Shown in pieces: positions 54,192 through 64,000 of a DNA stretch of 64,000 nucleotides. The notes beneath the pieces were generated by a model. It was not told the DNA's origin, made no database searches, and saw only the letters and a list, made by a program, of their open reading frames with translations. The stretch covers positions 1 to 64,000 of the forward strand of contig JADQCB010000018.1 of assembly GCA_016278325.1 (NCBI GenBank). The letters run 5' to 3'. This DNA comes from Actibacterium sp. (GTDB lineage: Bacteria > Pseudomonadota > Alphaproteobacteria > Rhodobacterales > Rhodobacteraceae). The position numbers were made by a program, and so were the translations under genes. Position 1 is the first letter of the stretch. Every line of letters starts with the position of its first letter.

Positions 54192-57100
54192 CGCGTCACG
54201 GTCACGCGGCCTGTGCCGGTCCAGGCGCGGCGGTCGGGGCGATACATGTCCTCGACCGAGGCGGCCGGGTGATGATACACGCCCGGCGTGGCCGCCCGCA
54301 CGATATAGGCCAGCCGGAACGCCGACTTTTCGCGCCAGTCCACTGCGGCGAGAAACCGGTCCTGCCGGAATTCGGTGTTGCGCGTCTCCTCGACCACATC
54401 CAGCCAGTCCAGCGCGCGGATGTCGCCCCCGCGCAGAAGGTCGGGGTTGTCGATCTCGAACCCGGCCGGCAAGGGGTCTCGGATCATCAGGCGAGCCTCT
54501 GCGGGTTCCAGCGGGGTGACCTCGATCACGGTCACAAGGCGGGTGCCGGCGGTCACCGTCGCCGGATCGGCGCGGGCGCCTTGCATGGTGAAATAGCTGC
54601 GCGCGATGGCATAGCCATTGCCGCCCGCAGGGCCCGGCCGGGCCGGCACCCCGAATGTGGTCAGCGTGATCTGCGTGTCGCGCCCCGACCCGTTGGTGAT
54701 CGTCATCGGCACCGCCCGGGTGCGATCGTCGATGACCCGCACCAGCGGGCCGTCCACCGGGGCGCCATTCACGCCAAAGCCATCGCCCCCGGCGCGGTCG
54801 ATCAGCGCGTTGGCGGCCAGAAGGGTCCAGGCTGCCTCTTGCGTCGAGGCGGCGCCGCGTCCCTGCGCGACAATCTCGGCAAGCCCGCCGCTTTCGGCTG
54901 CCGTCGATCCCGCTTCGGCCGCCAGGGCCAGCACCCCGGCCGCATCGCGGCGATCGGTGCCGTAATCGCTGCGCCAAAGCGGATCTTCCCCCCGGTTCAG
55001 GCGGGCGTCGGACATCGCCACCGCGCGCGCGAACATGGCGTCGGCGCGCGGCTGATCGCCGTAAGAGGCCAGCGCCGCCCCCAGCTGCGCCAGCGCCAGC
55101 GGCGTGGCGAAGGCATCGGCCTTGACGTCGGCGTAATAGCGCAAGTCGCCGATCGCGGCGGCGCCCTCGCGCGCCAGCACCATCAGCGCATAGGCCAGCG
55201 CCTCGCCGCCCCGATCGAAATCGGCGGCGTAATTGACCTGGTTTCGCAGGTTGTCCAGCGCCGCGCGGAAGGCCGTCTGCGGCACGGCAAAGCCGCGCGC
55301 GCGCGCCCGGCTGAGGAAATCGGTCACATAGGCGTCGAGCCAGAAATCGCCGGAATCGGGCTGCCACAGGCCGAAGGCGCCGCTGGGCGACTGATTGGTC
55401 AGCACCCGGGTGATCGCCTGCTCGATCCGCGCGACGATCTCCTGTTGTTCGGCAAGCCCCATCGCACGCGCCACCTGGTCGAAATAAAGCAGCGGCATCG
55501 CCGTGCTGGCGACCTGCTCGGTGCAGCCATAAGGGTAGCGGTCGAGCGCCTGCAGCAGGCCCGGCGCATCGAAACGCGCCAACGGGCCGATCGCCAGCGT
55601 CGCGTGGCCGGTGCCCGGCCGCAGCTCCGCGAAAACGTCCCGCCCCAGGGCAAGACTGTCGCCGGCGGCCAATGGCAAGCGACGGGTGCGGGTCACCTCT
55701 GGGTCGTTCACCTGAACCGGAAGCGACAGCGTTTTTACCAGTTGCTTTCCGGCCGGGGTTGTCAGGGTCACGGTGATCCGGTGCAGCCCCGGATCATCCG
55801 CGCCAACGGGGATCGAAAGCGTGGCCTTGCCGGTCTCGTCGAGGGTCAGGCCCGACGGCACCGCGGCCCGGTCCAGCGTCACCCCGTCGGCCGAGACATC
55901 CAGCCCCATGCGGCCGGCCGGGCCGGTGACATGGGTCATTTCCAGCAACAGGCGCGAGCGGTCCCCGGGGGCCATGAAGCGTGGCAGAGAGGCATTCACG
56001 ACCACCGGGTCGCGCACCAGGATGTCGGCCTGCGCCTGTCCCACGCCGGTTTGCGACCAAACCACCGCCATCAGCCGGATCGTGCCGTTGAATGCGGGCA
56101 GATCGAAGCTTGTCCGCGCGTAACCGTCGGCCCCGACCTGCACCGGGCCGGAAAAGAACGCGACCAGTTGCTCGGTCGGGGGCGGGGCCTGCATCCGCAT
56201 CCGGGCCGCGGCATCCCCGCCCGAGCGGACCTGGCCCATGGCCCCGTTCATCCCGTCGATCAACCGGCCATAGATATCGCGCAGTTCCATCCCCAGCTTG
56301 CGCTGGCCGAAATAATGGCCTGACGGATCGGGTGCGGCGAACCCGGTCAGGTTCAGGATGCCGATATCGACCGCCGCGATCGTGGCGAAGGCCGGTTCGC
56401 CGGGCTGCACGCCCGCCACCTTCAGCGCGACGGGCAGCGGCCCCCGCGGGTCGGCCTCGGCCGGGGTCGCGAAGGCGGCCGAAAGTTGCCGCGGGCCGGG
56501 ATCGACCCGCGCATGGGCCAGCCCCAGCGCGCGGGCCGGGTTGTGCCCTGCCGGCACGTCCATCGGACGGATCAGGGTGGCGCTGACATAGGCGCCGGGG
56601 CCCCAGTCATCGGTCACCGGCAGGGTCAGGGTGTTCTCGCCCGCGGACAATTCCACCGGCTTCATGTCGATCAGGTGATTGGACATGACGGTAACCAGTG
56701 CCCGGCCCGGATAGCGCGGCACGATGCGCAGCGTGGCGGTATCGCCGGGCGCATAGGCAGCCTTGTCCAGCGACATTTCCAGCATGTCGGGGGTATCGGC
56801 GGTGCCGGCCGGAGCATACCATCCGGCCTCGAAATCCATCGAGGCGGCGGCATGCGCGCCCCCGACCTGCTCGACGACCAGTTCGTAATGGCCCCCGTCG
56901 ACAGGTGCGGCGACGGACAGGCGCCCCCCCGGGATCAGCGCCTCGGCGCTGGCAATGCGGGTGCGGGTGGTCACCGGCTCCCAGTTCCAGTTGCCATATT
57001 GGCTGTACCACTGATAGCGCGTGTCGATGCGATTGAGCGTCCAGCGCACCCGCATGTCCCGCGGCTGGAGATCGGGGCCGATGGCCAGCAGCTCGAACCG

Positions 57101-59632
57101 GGCCTCGGTGCCTTCGTCCACCACCCCCTCGAACAGCGGTTTCAGCCCGATCATTGGCCGGTCCGCGGTCAGGATCCGGGTCAGCCGGCGCTCGACCGGG
57201 CGGCCGGAGCCTTCGGACACACGCGCAATGACGGTCGCGCGCAGCGGGCCGGACGGCGCCTTGATCCGGGGAAAGTCCAGCGGCACCGTCGCGTCGCCCC
57301 GCGCGTCGGTGTGAATGCCGCCGGGCAACACGTTCACCTGGCGTGGCGTCTGTTCGTCAAACCGGCCGAAGCGATAGCCCGGGAAGGCGTCGAGCGTGTC
57401 GGTGAGTTCCAGCGCGACCTCGCCCTCGACCCGAAGATCGCCGGCCGGGGCACCGAAAAGATAGCGCGCCGACAAGCTCAGCAAGGGCCGGTCGGTCGGG
57501 CGCAGCGGCCCGTCGGGCAGGCCGAGGTCGAAATCGATCCGTTCGGGCAGGAAATCCTCGACCAGGAACCGGGTGCTGGCCAGCGGTGGCGCATCCGGGT
57601 CGGTGTGCAGACCAAGCGCCCAGGTTCCGCGCGGAACGCTGGCCGCAAGATCCAGGTCGAAGACATGGCCGCCCTGCACCCCGCCCGGCGACACCGCCCG
57701 CGCATATTCCACCCCGTCGGGCCGGGTCAGGATCGCGGTCACCGGAAGATCGCCGATCGCCCGCGCGTCGGAATCGCGCGCCAGGGCGGTGGCATGAACC
57801 GTTTCGCCCGCGCGATAGGCGCCGCGATCGGTGGTCAGGAACATGTCGATCGGCGGCGCGGGTTCGCGCCCGGCAACCCCGCGATCGGACAGGTCGAAGG
57901 CGGGCTCGGTCAGGGACAGGAAGGCAATGTCCCGCGCGCCATCGCGCACCATGACCAGCGCCGGCGCCGCGCCGCCGGTGCCGCGGGTCAGGCCGGGCGC
58001 AAAGACCGCGTGGCCCTGCCCGTCGGTTTCGGCGGTGCCCAGAACCCGGTTGGATCGCGACAAGAGGGTCGCGGTGATGCCCGGTTTCGGCTCTGCCGTG
58101 CGCAGCGAGCGGACGAAGACATGCAGCCCGTCCACCCCGCCCATCGTGGCAAGGCCCAGGTCGCTGACGATGAACCATTGCATCGCCGGCGGGGTCGCAT
58201 AGGGGTCGGCGCCGGGGATCGAAGCGCGCAGGGCATAGATCCCGACCGGCAGATCGTCCAGGACATCGGCCATCGGCAGGCGCGTCGTCACTTCGCGGTT
58301 CAGATCCCGCTCAACCGTGGCGCTGCCTTGCCAGACCTGTTCGGCCAGGGTGTCGGTGAAATCCTGTTCCTGCCAGGGCGACAGGGGACGGCCGAAAAAC
58401 CCGTCCTGCATCACCCGCAACAGGTTGCGGTCGGAAACGCGGCGCAACGCCAGATCGACCCGGTCCACATTCACCGTCACGATGGGCAGCGCCGTTTCAC
58501 CCCCTCTGGGCAGCACGTAATTGCGCCCCGGAAAGCGCAGGGCCGGCGCGCGGTCGCGCACATATTGGGTGACGGTCACGTCCCTGGATGTCGTCTCGCC
58601 GCTGGCCGCGGGCAATCCCCGGCGGAAGGTGAGGCGATAGCGTTCGCCATGCACGACCCCCTCGATGCAGAGCCGGCGCTCCTGCCGGGTGACGGCGAGC
58701 CCCGGCTCGGGAAGCTGGACATAAGGGGCATAATCCACCCCGGCGGGCACCAGGTCTTCGGAAAACGTCGCGCAGATGCGCGGCGCCGCGCTGTCGCTTT
58801 CGACCTCGGTGCCGATGATACGAAAGCCGAATTTGCCGATCGCATCGTCCAGCATCGCGGCCGTGTCATCGCGCGGGGCAAGGCGCTGTGCCAGGCGCAA
58901 TGCCGGGATCATGTCGCGCCCGCGCGCGACCTGCTCCAGCGCGCGGGCCATGAGGATCAGGGCATTGGCGCGGGTTTGCGGATCGGCGGCGCGCAGAAAC
59001 CCGTTGACCGCGGCGGACAGGCCGCGCGCCGCGGCCTCTTGCCGGGCGGCGTCGTTGGCCCCCATCGAAAGCGAAAGCCCGGCATAGTCCAGCCATCCCT
59101 CGGCGGAATCGGTCAATGTCAGCGCGGCAGCGGTGAAGTCCAGCGCGCCGGCCAGATCCCCGGTTGCCCGCGCGGCAATGGCGGCCTCGGTGAGCTCCGC
59201 CGCGGGCCGGCCGTTCGCGTAATGGTGCCGCGGCAACGCCTCGGCCAGGTCCCGCGCCGCTTGCAGGTCCGCGGCCCCGAGAAAGCCCAGCTTTTCGACC
59301 CGCTGCGGCACCCGCGCCAGCATCGCGGGGTCGGAGGGCAGCACGATGGCCGATAACGCACCCCGATAGGGCAGGCGCCCTGCAACCGAGGATTTCGGAA
59401 AACAGCTTCCCGAGCGGGTGTTGAAGGTGAAGGCGACACAGGTCGCATCGCCCAGGCAGGCCCGTTCGCAGGCTTCGAAGCTGCTGTCGAAGATGGACCG
59501 GATGTCGCCGCCCGGAAAATCCGTGTCGCGCGCGACGGCGATATGCCGCCCGGGCACCGGGCCGGGGGCCTGTTGGGCCTCTGCGGCCGGGGCAAGAAGG
59601 ACAAGCAGGACGGAAAACAGAATGCGGCGCAT
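54188..59632 (-). CDS. Bacterial alpha-2-macroglobulin with PAN-like domain
   Basis: The 1814-residue secreted protease trap starts with a signal peptide (MRRILFSVLLVLLAPAAEA). About residues 20-100 form a PAN/Apple-like domain with cysteines (FEACERACLGDATCVAFTFN, SCFP). The MG and bait regions follow. The thioester motif GCTEQ is at residues 1369-1373 (C1370, Q1373), within YPYGCTEQVAS, and the C-terminal receptor-like part ends RVTVTR. It would inhibit invading proteases in the periplasm, alongside PBP1C, which repairs the wall. ATG 59632 follows GGAGAC; an upstream in-frame start at 59725 has no signal peptide. Confidence 0.93.
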   Translation of the reverse strand: MRRILFSVLLVLLAPAAEAQQAPGPVPGRHIAVARDTDFPGGDIRSIFDSSFEACERACLGDATCVAFTFNTRSGSCFPKSSVAGRLPYRGALSAIVLPSDPAMLARVPQRVEKLGFLGAADLQAARDLAEALPRHHYANGRPAAELTEAAIAARATGDLAGALDFTAAALTLTDSAEGWLDYAGLSLSMGANDAARQEAAARGLSAAVNGFLRAADPQTRANALILMARALEQVARGRDMIPALRLAQRLAPRDDTAAMLDDAIGKFGFRIIGTEVESDSAAPRICATFSEDLVPAGVDYAPYVQLPEPGLAVTRQERRLCIEGVVHGERYRLTFRRGLPAASGETTSRDVTVTQYVRDRAPALRFPGRNYVLPRGGETALPIVTVNVDRVDLALRRVSDRNLLRVMQDGFFGRPLSPWQEQDFTDTLAEQVWQGSATVERDLNREVTTRLPMADVLDDLPVGIYALRASIPGADPYATPPAMQWFIVSDLGLATMGGVDGLHVFVRSLRTAEPKPGITATLLSRSNRVLGTAETDGQGHAVFAPGLTRGTGGAAPALVMVRDGARDIAFLSLTEPAFDLSDRGVAGREPAPPIDMFLTTDRGAYRAGETVHATALARDSDARAIGDLPVTAILTRPDGVEYARAVSPGGVQGGHVFDLDLAASVPRGTWALGLHTDPDAPPLASTRFLVEDFLPERIDFDLGLPDGPLRPTDRPLLSLSARYLFGAPAGDLRVEGEVALELTDTLDAFPGYRFGRFDEQTPRQVNVLPGGIHTDARGDATVPLDFPRIKAPSGPLRATVIARVSEGSGRPVERRLTRILTADRPMIGLKPLFEGVVDEGTEARFELLAIGPDLQPRDMRVRWTLNRIDTRYQWYSQYGNWNWEPVTTRTRIASAEALIPGGRLSVAAPVDGGHYELVVEQVGGAHAAASMDFEAGWYAPAGTADTPDMLEMSLDKAAYAPGDTATLRIVPRYPGRALVTVMSNHLIDMKPVELSAGENTLTLPVTDDWGPGAYVSATLIRPMDVPAGHNPARALGLAHARVDPGPRQLSAAFATPAEADPRGPLPVALKVAGVQPGEPAFATIAAVDIGILNLTGFAAPDPSGHYFGQRKLGMELRDIYGRLIDGMNGAMGQVRSGGDAAARMRMQAPPPTEQLVAFFSGPVQVGADGYARTSFDLPAFNGTIRLMAVVWSQTGVGQAQADILVRDPVVVNASLPRFMAPGDRSRLLLEMTHVTGPAGRMGLDVSADGVTLDRAAVPSGLTLDETGKATLSIPVGADDPGLHRITVTLTTPAGKQLVKTLSLPVQVNDPEVTRTRRLPLAAGDSLALGRDVFAELRPGTGHATLAIGPLARFDAPGLLQALDRYPYGCTEQVASTAMPLLYFDQVARAMGLAEQQEIVARIEQAITRVLTNQSPSGAFGLWQPDSGDFWLDAYVTDFLSRARARGFAVPQTAFRAALDNLRNQVNYAADFDRGGEALAYALMVLAREGAAAIGDLRYYADVKADAFATPLALAQLGAALASYGDQPRADAMFARAVAMSDARLNRGEDPLWRSDYGTDRRDAAGVLALAAEAGSTAAESGGLAEIVAQGRGAASTQEAAWTLLAANALIDRAGGDGFGVNGAPVDGPLVRVIDDRTRAVPMTITNGSGRDTQITLTTFGVPARPGPAGGNGYAIARSYFTMQGARADPATVTAGTRLVTVIEVTPLEPAEARLMIRDPLPAGFEIDNPDLLRGGDIRALDWLDVVEETRNTEFRQDRFLAAVDWREKSAFRLAYIVRAATPGVYHHPAASVEDMYRPDRRAWTGTGRVTVTR

Positions 59633-59769
59633 GAAAATGTCTCCGGAAATTCGGGGCCGGCGAATGGTGCCATGGCCGGGCACGCGCGCGCAACGATTCC
59701 CCGCTGGCGTTAACCCTGTCTTCACCCTGACCGAAAAGGATGTCTTCCACGAGGAATGCGGAGAACTGC

Positions 59770-62322
59770 ATGAACCTGAGCGAGAAACTGGCCGAGGAAC
59801 GGCGCGGGCGGCTGGCGGCCGAACGCCTGCTGGAACAGAAGAGCCGCGAGTTGTTCGATGCCAACCGCAAGCTGGCCGCCCATGCCCGGACCCTTTCGGA
59901 TGAAATCGTCGAGACCCGCCACGAGGCCGAGGAACTGCGCGGCCAGAACAGCCAGGTCCGCGAAGAGCTGGAGGAGGTGAGCCAGGCCTATGCCATCGCC
60001 GAACGGCGGTTGTGGACTTCGCTGGAAACGATTCGCGACGGTTTCGCCGTGTTCGATACCAACAGCCGCATGATCGCCGCGAACCGGGCTTTCCTGTCGA
60101 TCTTCGACGGGCTGGATGACGTTTCGCTGGGCGTGCGATACGCCGATATTGCCCGGCTGGCCGCCGAGGAAGGTATCGTCGATACCGAGGGCAGGACCGT
60201 GCAGGGCTGGATCGACGACATGCTGGCGCGCTGGTCCGCCGAGGCGATCCCCGACAAGGTTATCCGGCTCTGGAACGGGCAGTATGTCAAGCTGATCGAT
60301 CGGCGCACGCCCGATGGCGACACGGTCAGCCTGAACCTCAACATCACCGAGATGATGCGCATGTGGGCCGCGGTCGAGGCCGTGCCGGACGGGTTCGTGC
60401 TGTTCGATCATGATGACCGGCTCATTATGTGCAATGACCGCTATCGAGAGATCTACGGCGCGTCGGCCGATGCCATAAGGCCCGGCGCCAGCTTCGAGCA
60501 GATCCTGCGCCGCGGTCTTGAAAACGGCCAATACCCCGAGGCCGTGGGCCGTGAAGAGGACTGGATCGGCGAACGGCTGATCCGCCATCATCGGGCCGAT
60601 GGCATCAGCGAACAGGAACTGACCGGCGGGCGCTGGCTGCGCGTGCTGGAACAGCGCACCCCCGACGGCGGCGTGGTGGGCTTGCGGGTGGACATCACCG
60701 AACAGAAGCAGCAGCAAAAGGCGCTGGACGAGGCCCGCGTCGCGGCCGAAGCGGCCAGCCGCGCCAAATCCGCCTTCCTGGCCAATATGAGCCATGAATT
60801 GCGCACACCGATGAATGGCGTCGTCGGCATGGCCGAACTGCTGTGCGACACCCCGCTGAACGAGGAACAGCGGCAATGCGCCGAAACCATACGAAACTCG
60901 GGCGGGGCGCTGCTGGCATTGCTGAACGACGTGCTGGATTATTCCAAGATCGAGGCGGAAAAACTGGTCCTGCATTCCGAACCGTTCGACATGGAGCGGA
61001 CGATCCACGAGGTTGCGATGCTGTTGCAACCCTCGGCACAGAACAAGGCATTGGACCTGATCGTGGATTACGACATGTTCCTGCCCACCCGGTTCCAGGG
61101 CGATTGCGGCCGCATCCGGCAGATCCTGACCAACCTGATCGGCAACGCGGTAAAATTCACCGAGGCCGGCCACGTTCTGGTTCGCGTTGTCGGCCTGCCG
61201 GCAGAGACGCCCGGCCAGCAGCAGGTGCATGTCACGATCGAGGATACAGGCATCGGCATCGACCCGGAACTGCGTGATCACATCTTCGGCGAGTTCAATC
61301 AGATCGAGGATCAGCAGAACCGGAAATTCGAGGGAACCGGCCTGGGGCTGGCAATCAGCCGCCGGCTGGTCACGCTTCTGGGCGGCGAGATCTGGGTCGA
61401 GTCGGAAAAGGGCGCGGGGTCATGCTTCGGTTTCCGCCTGACGCTGCCCCTGGCCGAGACAGCGCGTTCCGACCCGCCGCGGCTGGCGCCGAGCTCGGCA
61501 CGGGTTCTGGTGGTCGATGACCAGCAGGTCAACCGCACCATCCTCGATCGCCAGTTGCGCCAGGTCGGGCTCGACGTGAGCCTGTGCCGATCCGGCGCCG
61601 AGGCGCTGGCCACCCTTGAATCGCAGGAGCCGTTCGATCTGGTCGTCTGCGATCATCGAATGCCGGGCATGGACGGGGTTACGCTGGCCGCCAGGCTGCG
61701 CGCGCAGGGCTGCGCCGCACCGTTCCTGCTGCTGAGTTCCGGGCACACCGCGCTGGAAGAGGAAGACGCGATCGACCGGGTGATGACAAAGCCGATTCTG
61801 CGCCGGGCGCTGCACCACGCGGTGATCGAGATGGTCGGCCCGGATGATGCGTCCGCGCATGACGCCCGCCCGCGGCGGATGCGGATCCTGGCGGCCGAAG
61901 ACAATGCGACAAACCGCCTGGTGTTTTCACGCATGGTAGAGGGGCTGCACATCGACCTGAGCTTTGCCGAAAACGGCACCGAGGCGATCGAGGCCGTGCG
62001 CCAGCAGCGTCCCGATCTGGTCTTCATGGATATCTCGATGCCCGAACTGGATGGCAAGCAGGCCACCCGCGCGATCCGCGCCCGGGAGGCCGAGACCGGC
62101 GCCGCGCCGGTGCCCATCGTCGCGCTTACCGCCCATGCGCTGGACGGCGACGCCGAGGACATCCTCGCGGCCGGTCTCGACCATTACCTGACCAAGCCGC
62201 TGAAAAAGGAGGTTATCGTCGACATGATCGCGACCTGGCATCCGCCCGGCTGCCTGCCGCTTGAGGGCGCGGCGCCGGATGCGACGATGCCCGCGCCGCG
62301 ACAACTGGTCGGGGAAACATGA
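59770..62322 (+). CDS. Cytosolic hybrid histidine kinase with two PAS and two receiver domains
   Basis: The 850-residue protein has an N-terminal coiled coil (1-80), two PAS domains (about 83-195 and 200-312), the HisKA H-box with H342 (FLANMSHELRTPMNG), an ATPase domain (NLIGNAVKFTEAG, DTGIGIDPE, GTGLGLAIS) and two receiver domains with D628 (VVCDHRMPGMDG) and D755 (VFMDISMPELDG). K777-type lysines lie in TKP motifs of both. There is no membrane segment, so it senses a cytosolic signal. It sits alone between a2m and recQ. No dedicated response regulator is next to it. Confidence 0.92.
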   Translation: MNLSEKLAEERRGRLAAERLLEQKSRELFDANRKLAAHARTLSDEIVETRHEAEELRGQNSQVREELEEVSQAYAIAERRLWTSLETIRDGFAVFDTNSRMIAANRAFLSIFDGLDDVSLGVRYADIARLAAEEGIVDTEGRTVQGWIDDMLARWSAEAIPDKVIRLWNGQYVKLIDRRTPDGDTVSLNLNITEMMRMWAAVEAVPDGFVLFDHDDRLIMCNDRYREIYGASADAIRPGASFEQILRRGLENGQYPEAVGREEDWIGERLIRHHRADGISEQELTGGRWLRVLEQRTPDGGVVGLRVDITEQKQQQKALDEARVAAEAASRAKSAFLANMSHELRTPMNGVVGMAELLCDTPLNEEQRQCAETIRNSGGALLALLNDVLDYSKIEAEKLVLHSEPFDMERTIHEVAMLLQPSAQNKALDLIVDYDMFLPTRFQGDCGRIRQILTNLIGNAVKFTEAGHVLVRVVGLPAETPGQQQVHVTIEDTGIGIDPELRDHIFGEFNQIEDQQNRKFEGTGLGLAISRRLVTLLGGEIWVESEKGAGSCFGFRLTLPLAETARSDPPRLAPSSARVLVVDDQQVNRTILDRQLRQVGLDVSLCRSGAEALATLESQEPFDLVVCDHRMPGMDGVTLAARLRAQGCAAPFLLLSSGHTALEEEDAIDRVMTKPILRRALHHAVIEMVGPDDASAHDARPRRMRILAAEDNATNRLVFSRMVEGLHIDLSFAENGTEAIEAVRQQRPDLVFMDISMPELDGKQATRAIRAREAETGAAPVPIVALTAHALDGDAEDILAAGLDHYLTKPLKKEVIVDMIATWHPPGCLPLEGAAPDATMPAPRQLVGET

Positions 62323-62364
62323 ATGCGGCGGGCAGACCGGCAATGCGCGCCGACATGGCCGGCC

Positions 62365-64000
<1,636 letters not shown>

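Overview
The window is high-GC chromosomal DNA of an alphaproteobacterium, most likely a marine Rhodobacteraceae (Roseobacter-type) species. Signs of this are the GcrA cell-cycle regulator, the alphaproteobacterial SOS box (GTTC-N7-GTTC), two TRAP transporters, catabolic clusters for plant-derived aromatic acids, an RTX-repeat protein and a LuxI-type autoinducer synthase. The genus cannot be named from sequence alone. No prophage, CRISPR array or intact insertion sequence was seen.

Layout. 1-1.25 kb: tRNA-Cys(GCA) with its own promoter, a short relic resembling an IS256-family transposase, and a luxI-type AHL synthase without a neighbouring luxR. 1.3-4.1 kb: an ilvI/ilvH acetolactate synthase operon on the minus strand. 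It has a complete attenuator (promoter, Ile/Val/Leu-rich leader peptide, antiterminator and terminator) and an unexpected small secreted protein translationally coupled between the two subunit genes. 4.2-11.3 kb: an ABM-type monooxygenase, then a NarL-type two-component pair divergent from a TRAP transporter of the alpha-keto-acid (TakPQM-like) kind with unusually large membrane subunits. 11.4-15.6 kb: a MarR regulator divergent from a four-gene 3-hydroxybenzoate/gentisate operon (dioxygenase, fumarylpyruvate hydrolase, maleylpyruvate isomerase, 3-hydroxybenzoate 6-hydroxylase). 15.7-24.6 kb: a hydroxycinnamate (ferulate/p-coumarate) system made of a TRAP transporter, crotonase, MarR, feruloyl-CoA synthase, amidohydrolase and acyl-CoA dehydrogenase. 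Its two promoters carry the same inverted repeat, GTTAT-N5-ATAAC.

24.7-36 kb: PEP synthase, a Ktr/Trk potassium system, an aldehyde dehydrogenase, a 1-Cys peroxiredoxin, an FkbM methyltransferase/GT2 pair, and pnp with rpsO. 36-45.8 kb: DUF5665 and RTX proteins, a fluoroacetate-dehalogenase-like hydrolase, DUF1643, two related ABC-2 permeases flanking gcrA, a YebC-family regulator, a solitary SOS-controlled imuB, and a small lipoprotein. 45.9-52 kb: haem genes hemF, hemE and hemC mixed with rluE-like, EamA and thiolase genes. 52-64 kb: a pbpC/alpha-2-macroglobulin pair with a 4-bp overlap, a cytosolic hybrid histidine kinase, and the C-terminal part of a RecQ helicase cut by the window edge.

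How the parts work together. The central 18 kb reads as a lignin-aromatics catabolic region. Hydroxycinnamates enter through the second TRAP system, are activated to CoA thioesters and shortened. 3-Hydroxybenzoate is handled separately through gentisate to fumarate and pyruvate. PEP synthase next door could feed the resulting C3 units to gluconeogenesis. Gene functions below rest on motifs and family knowledge; no database search was run.
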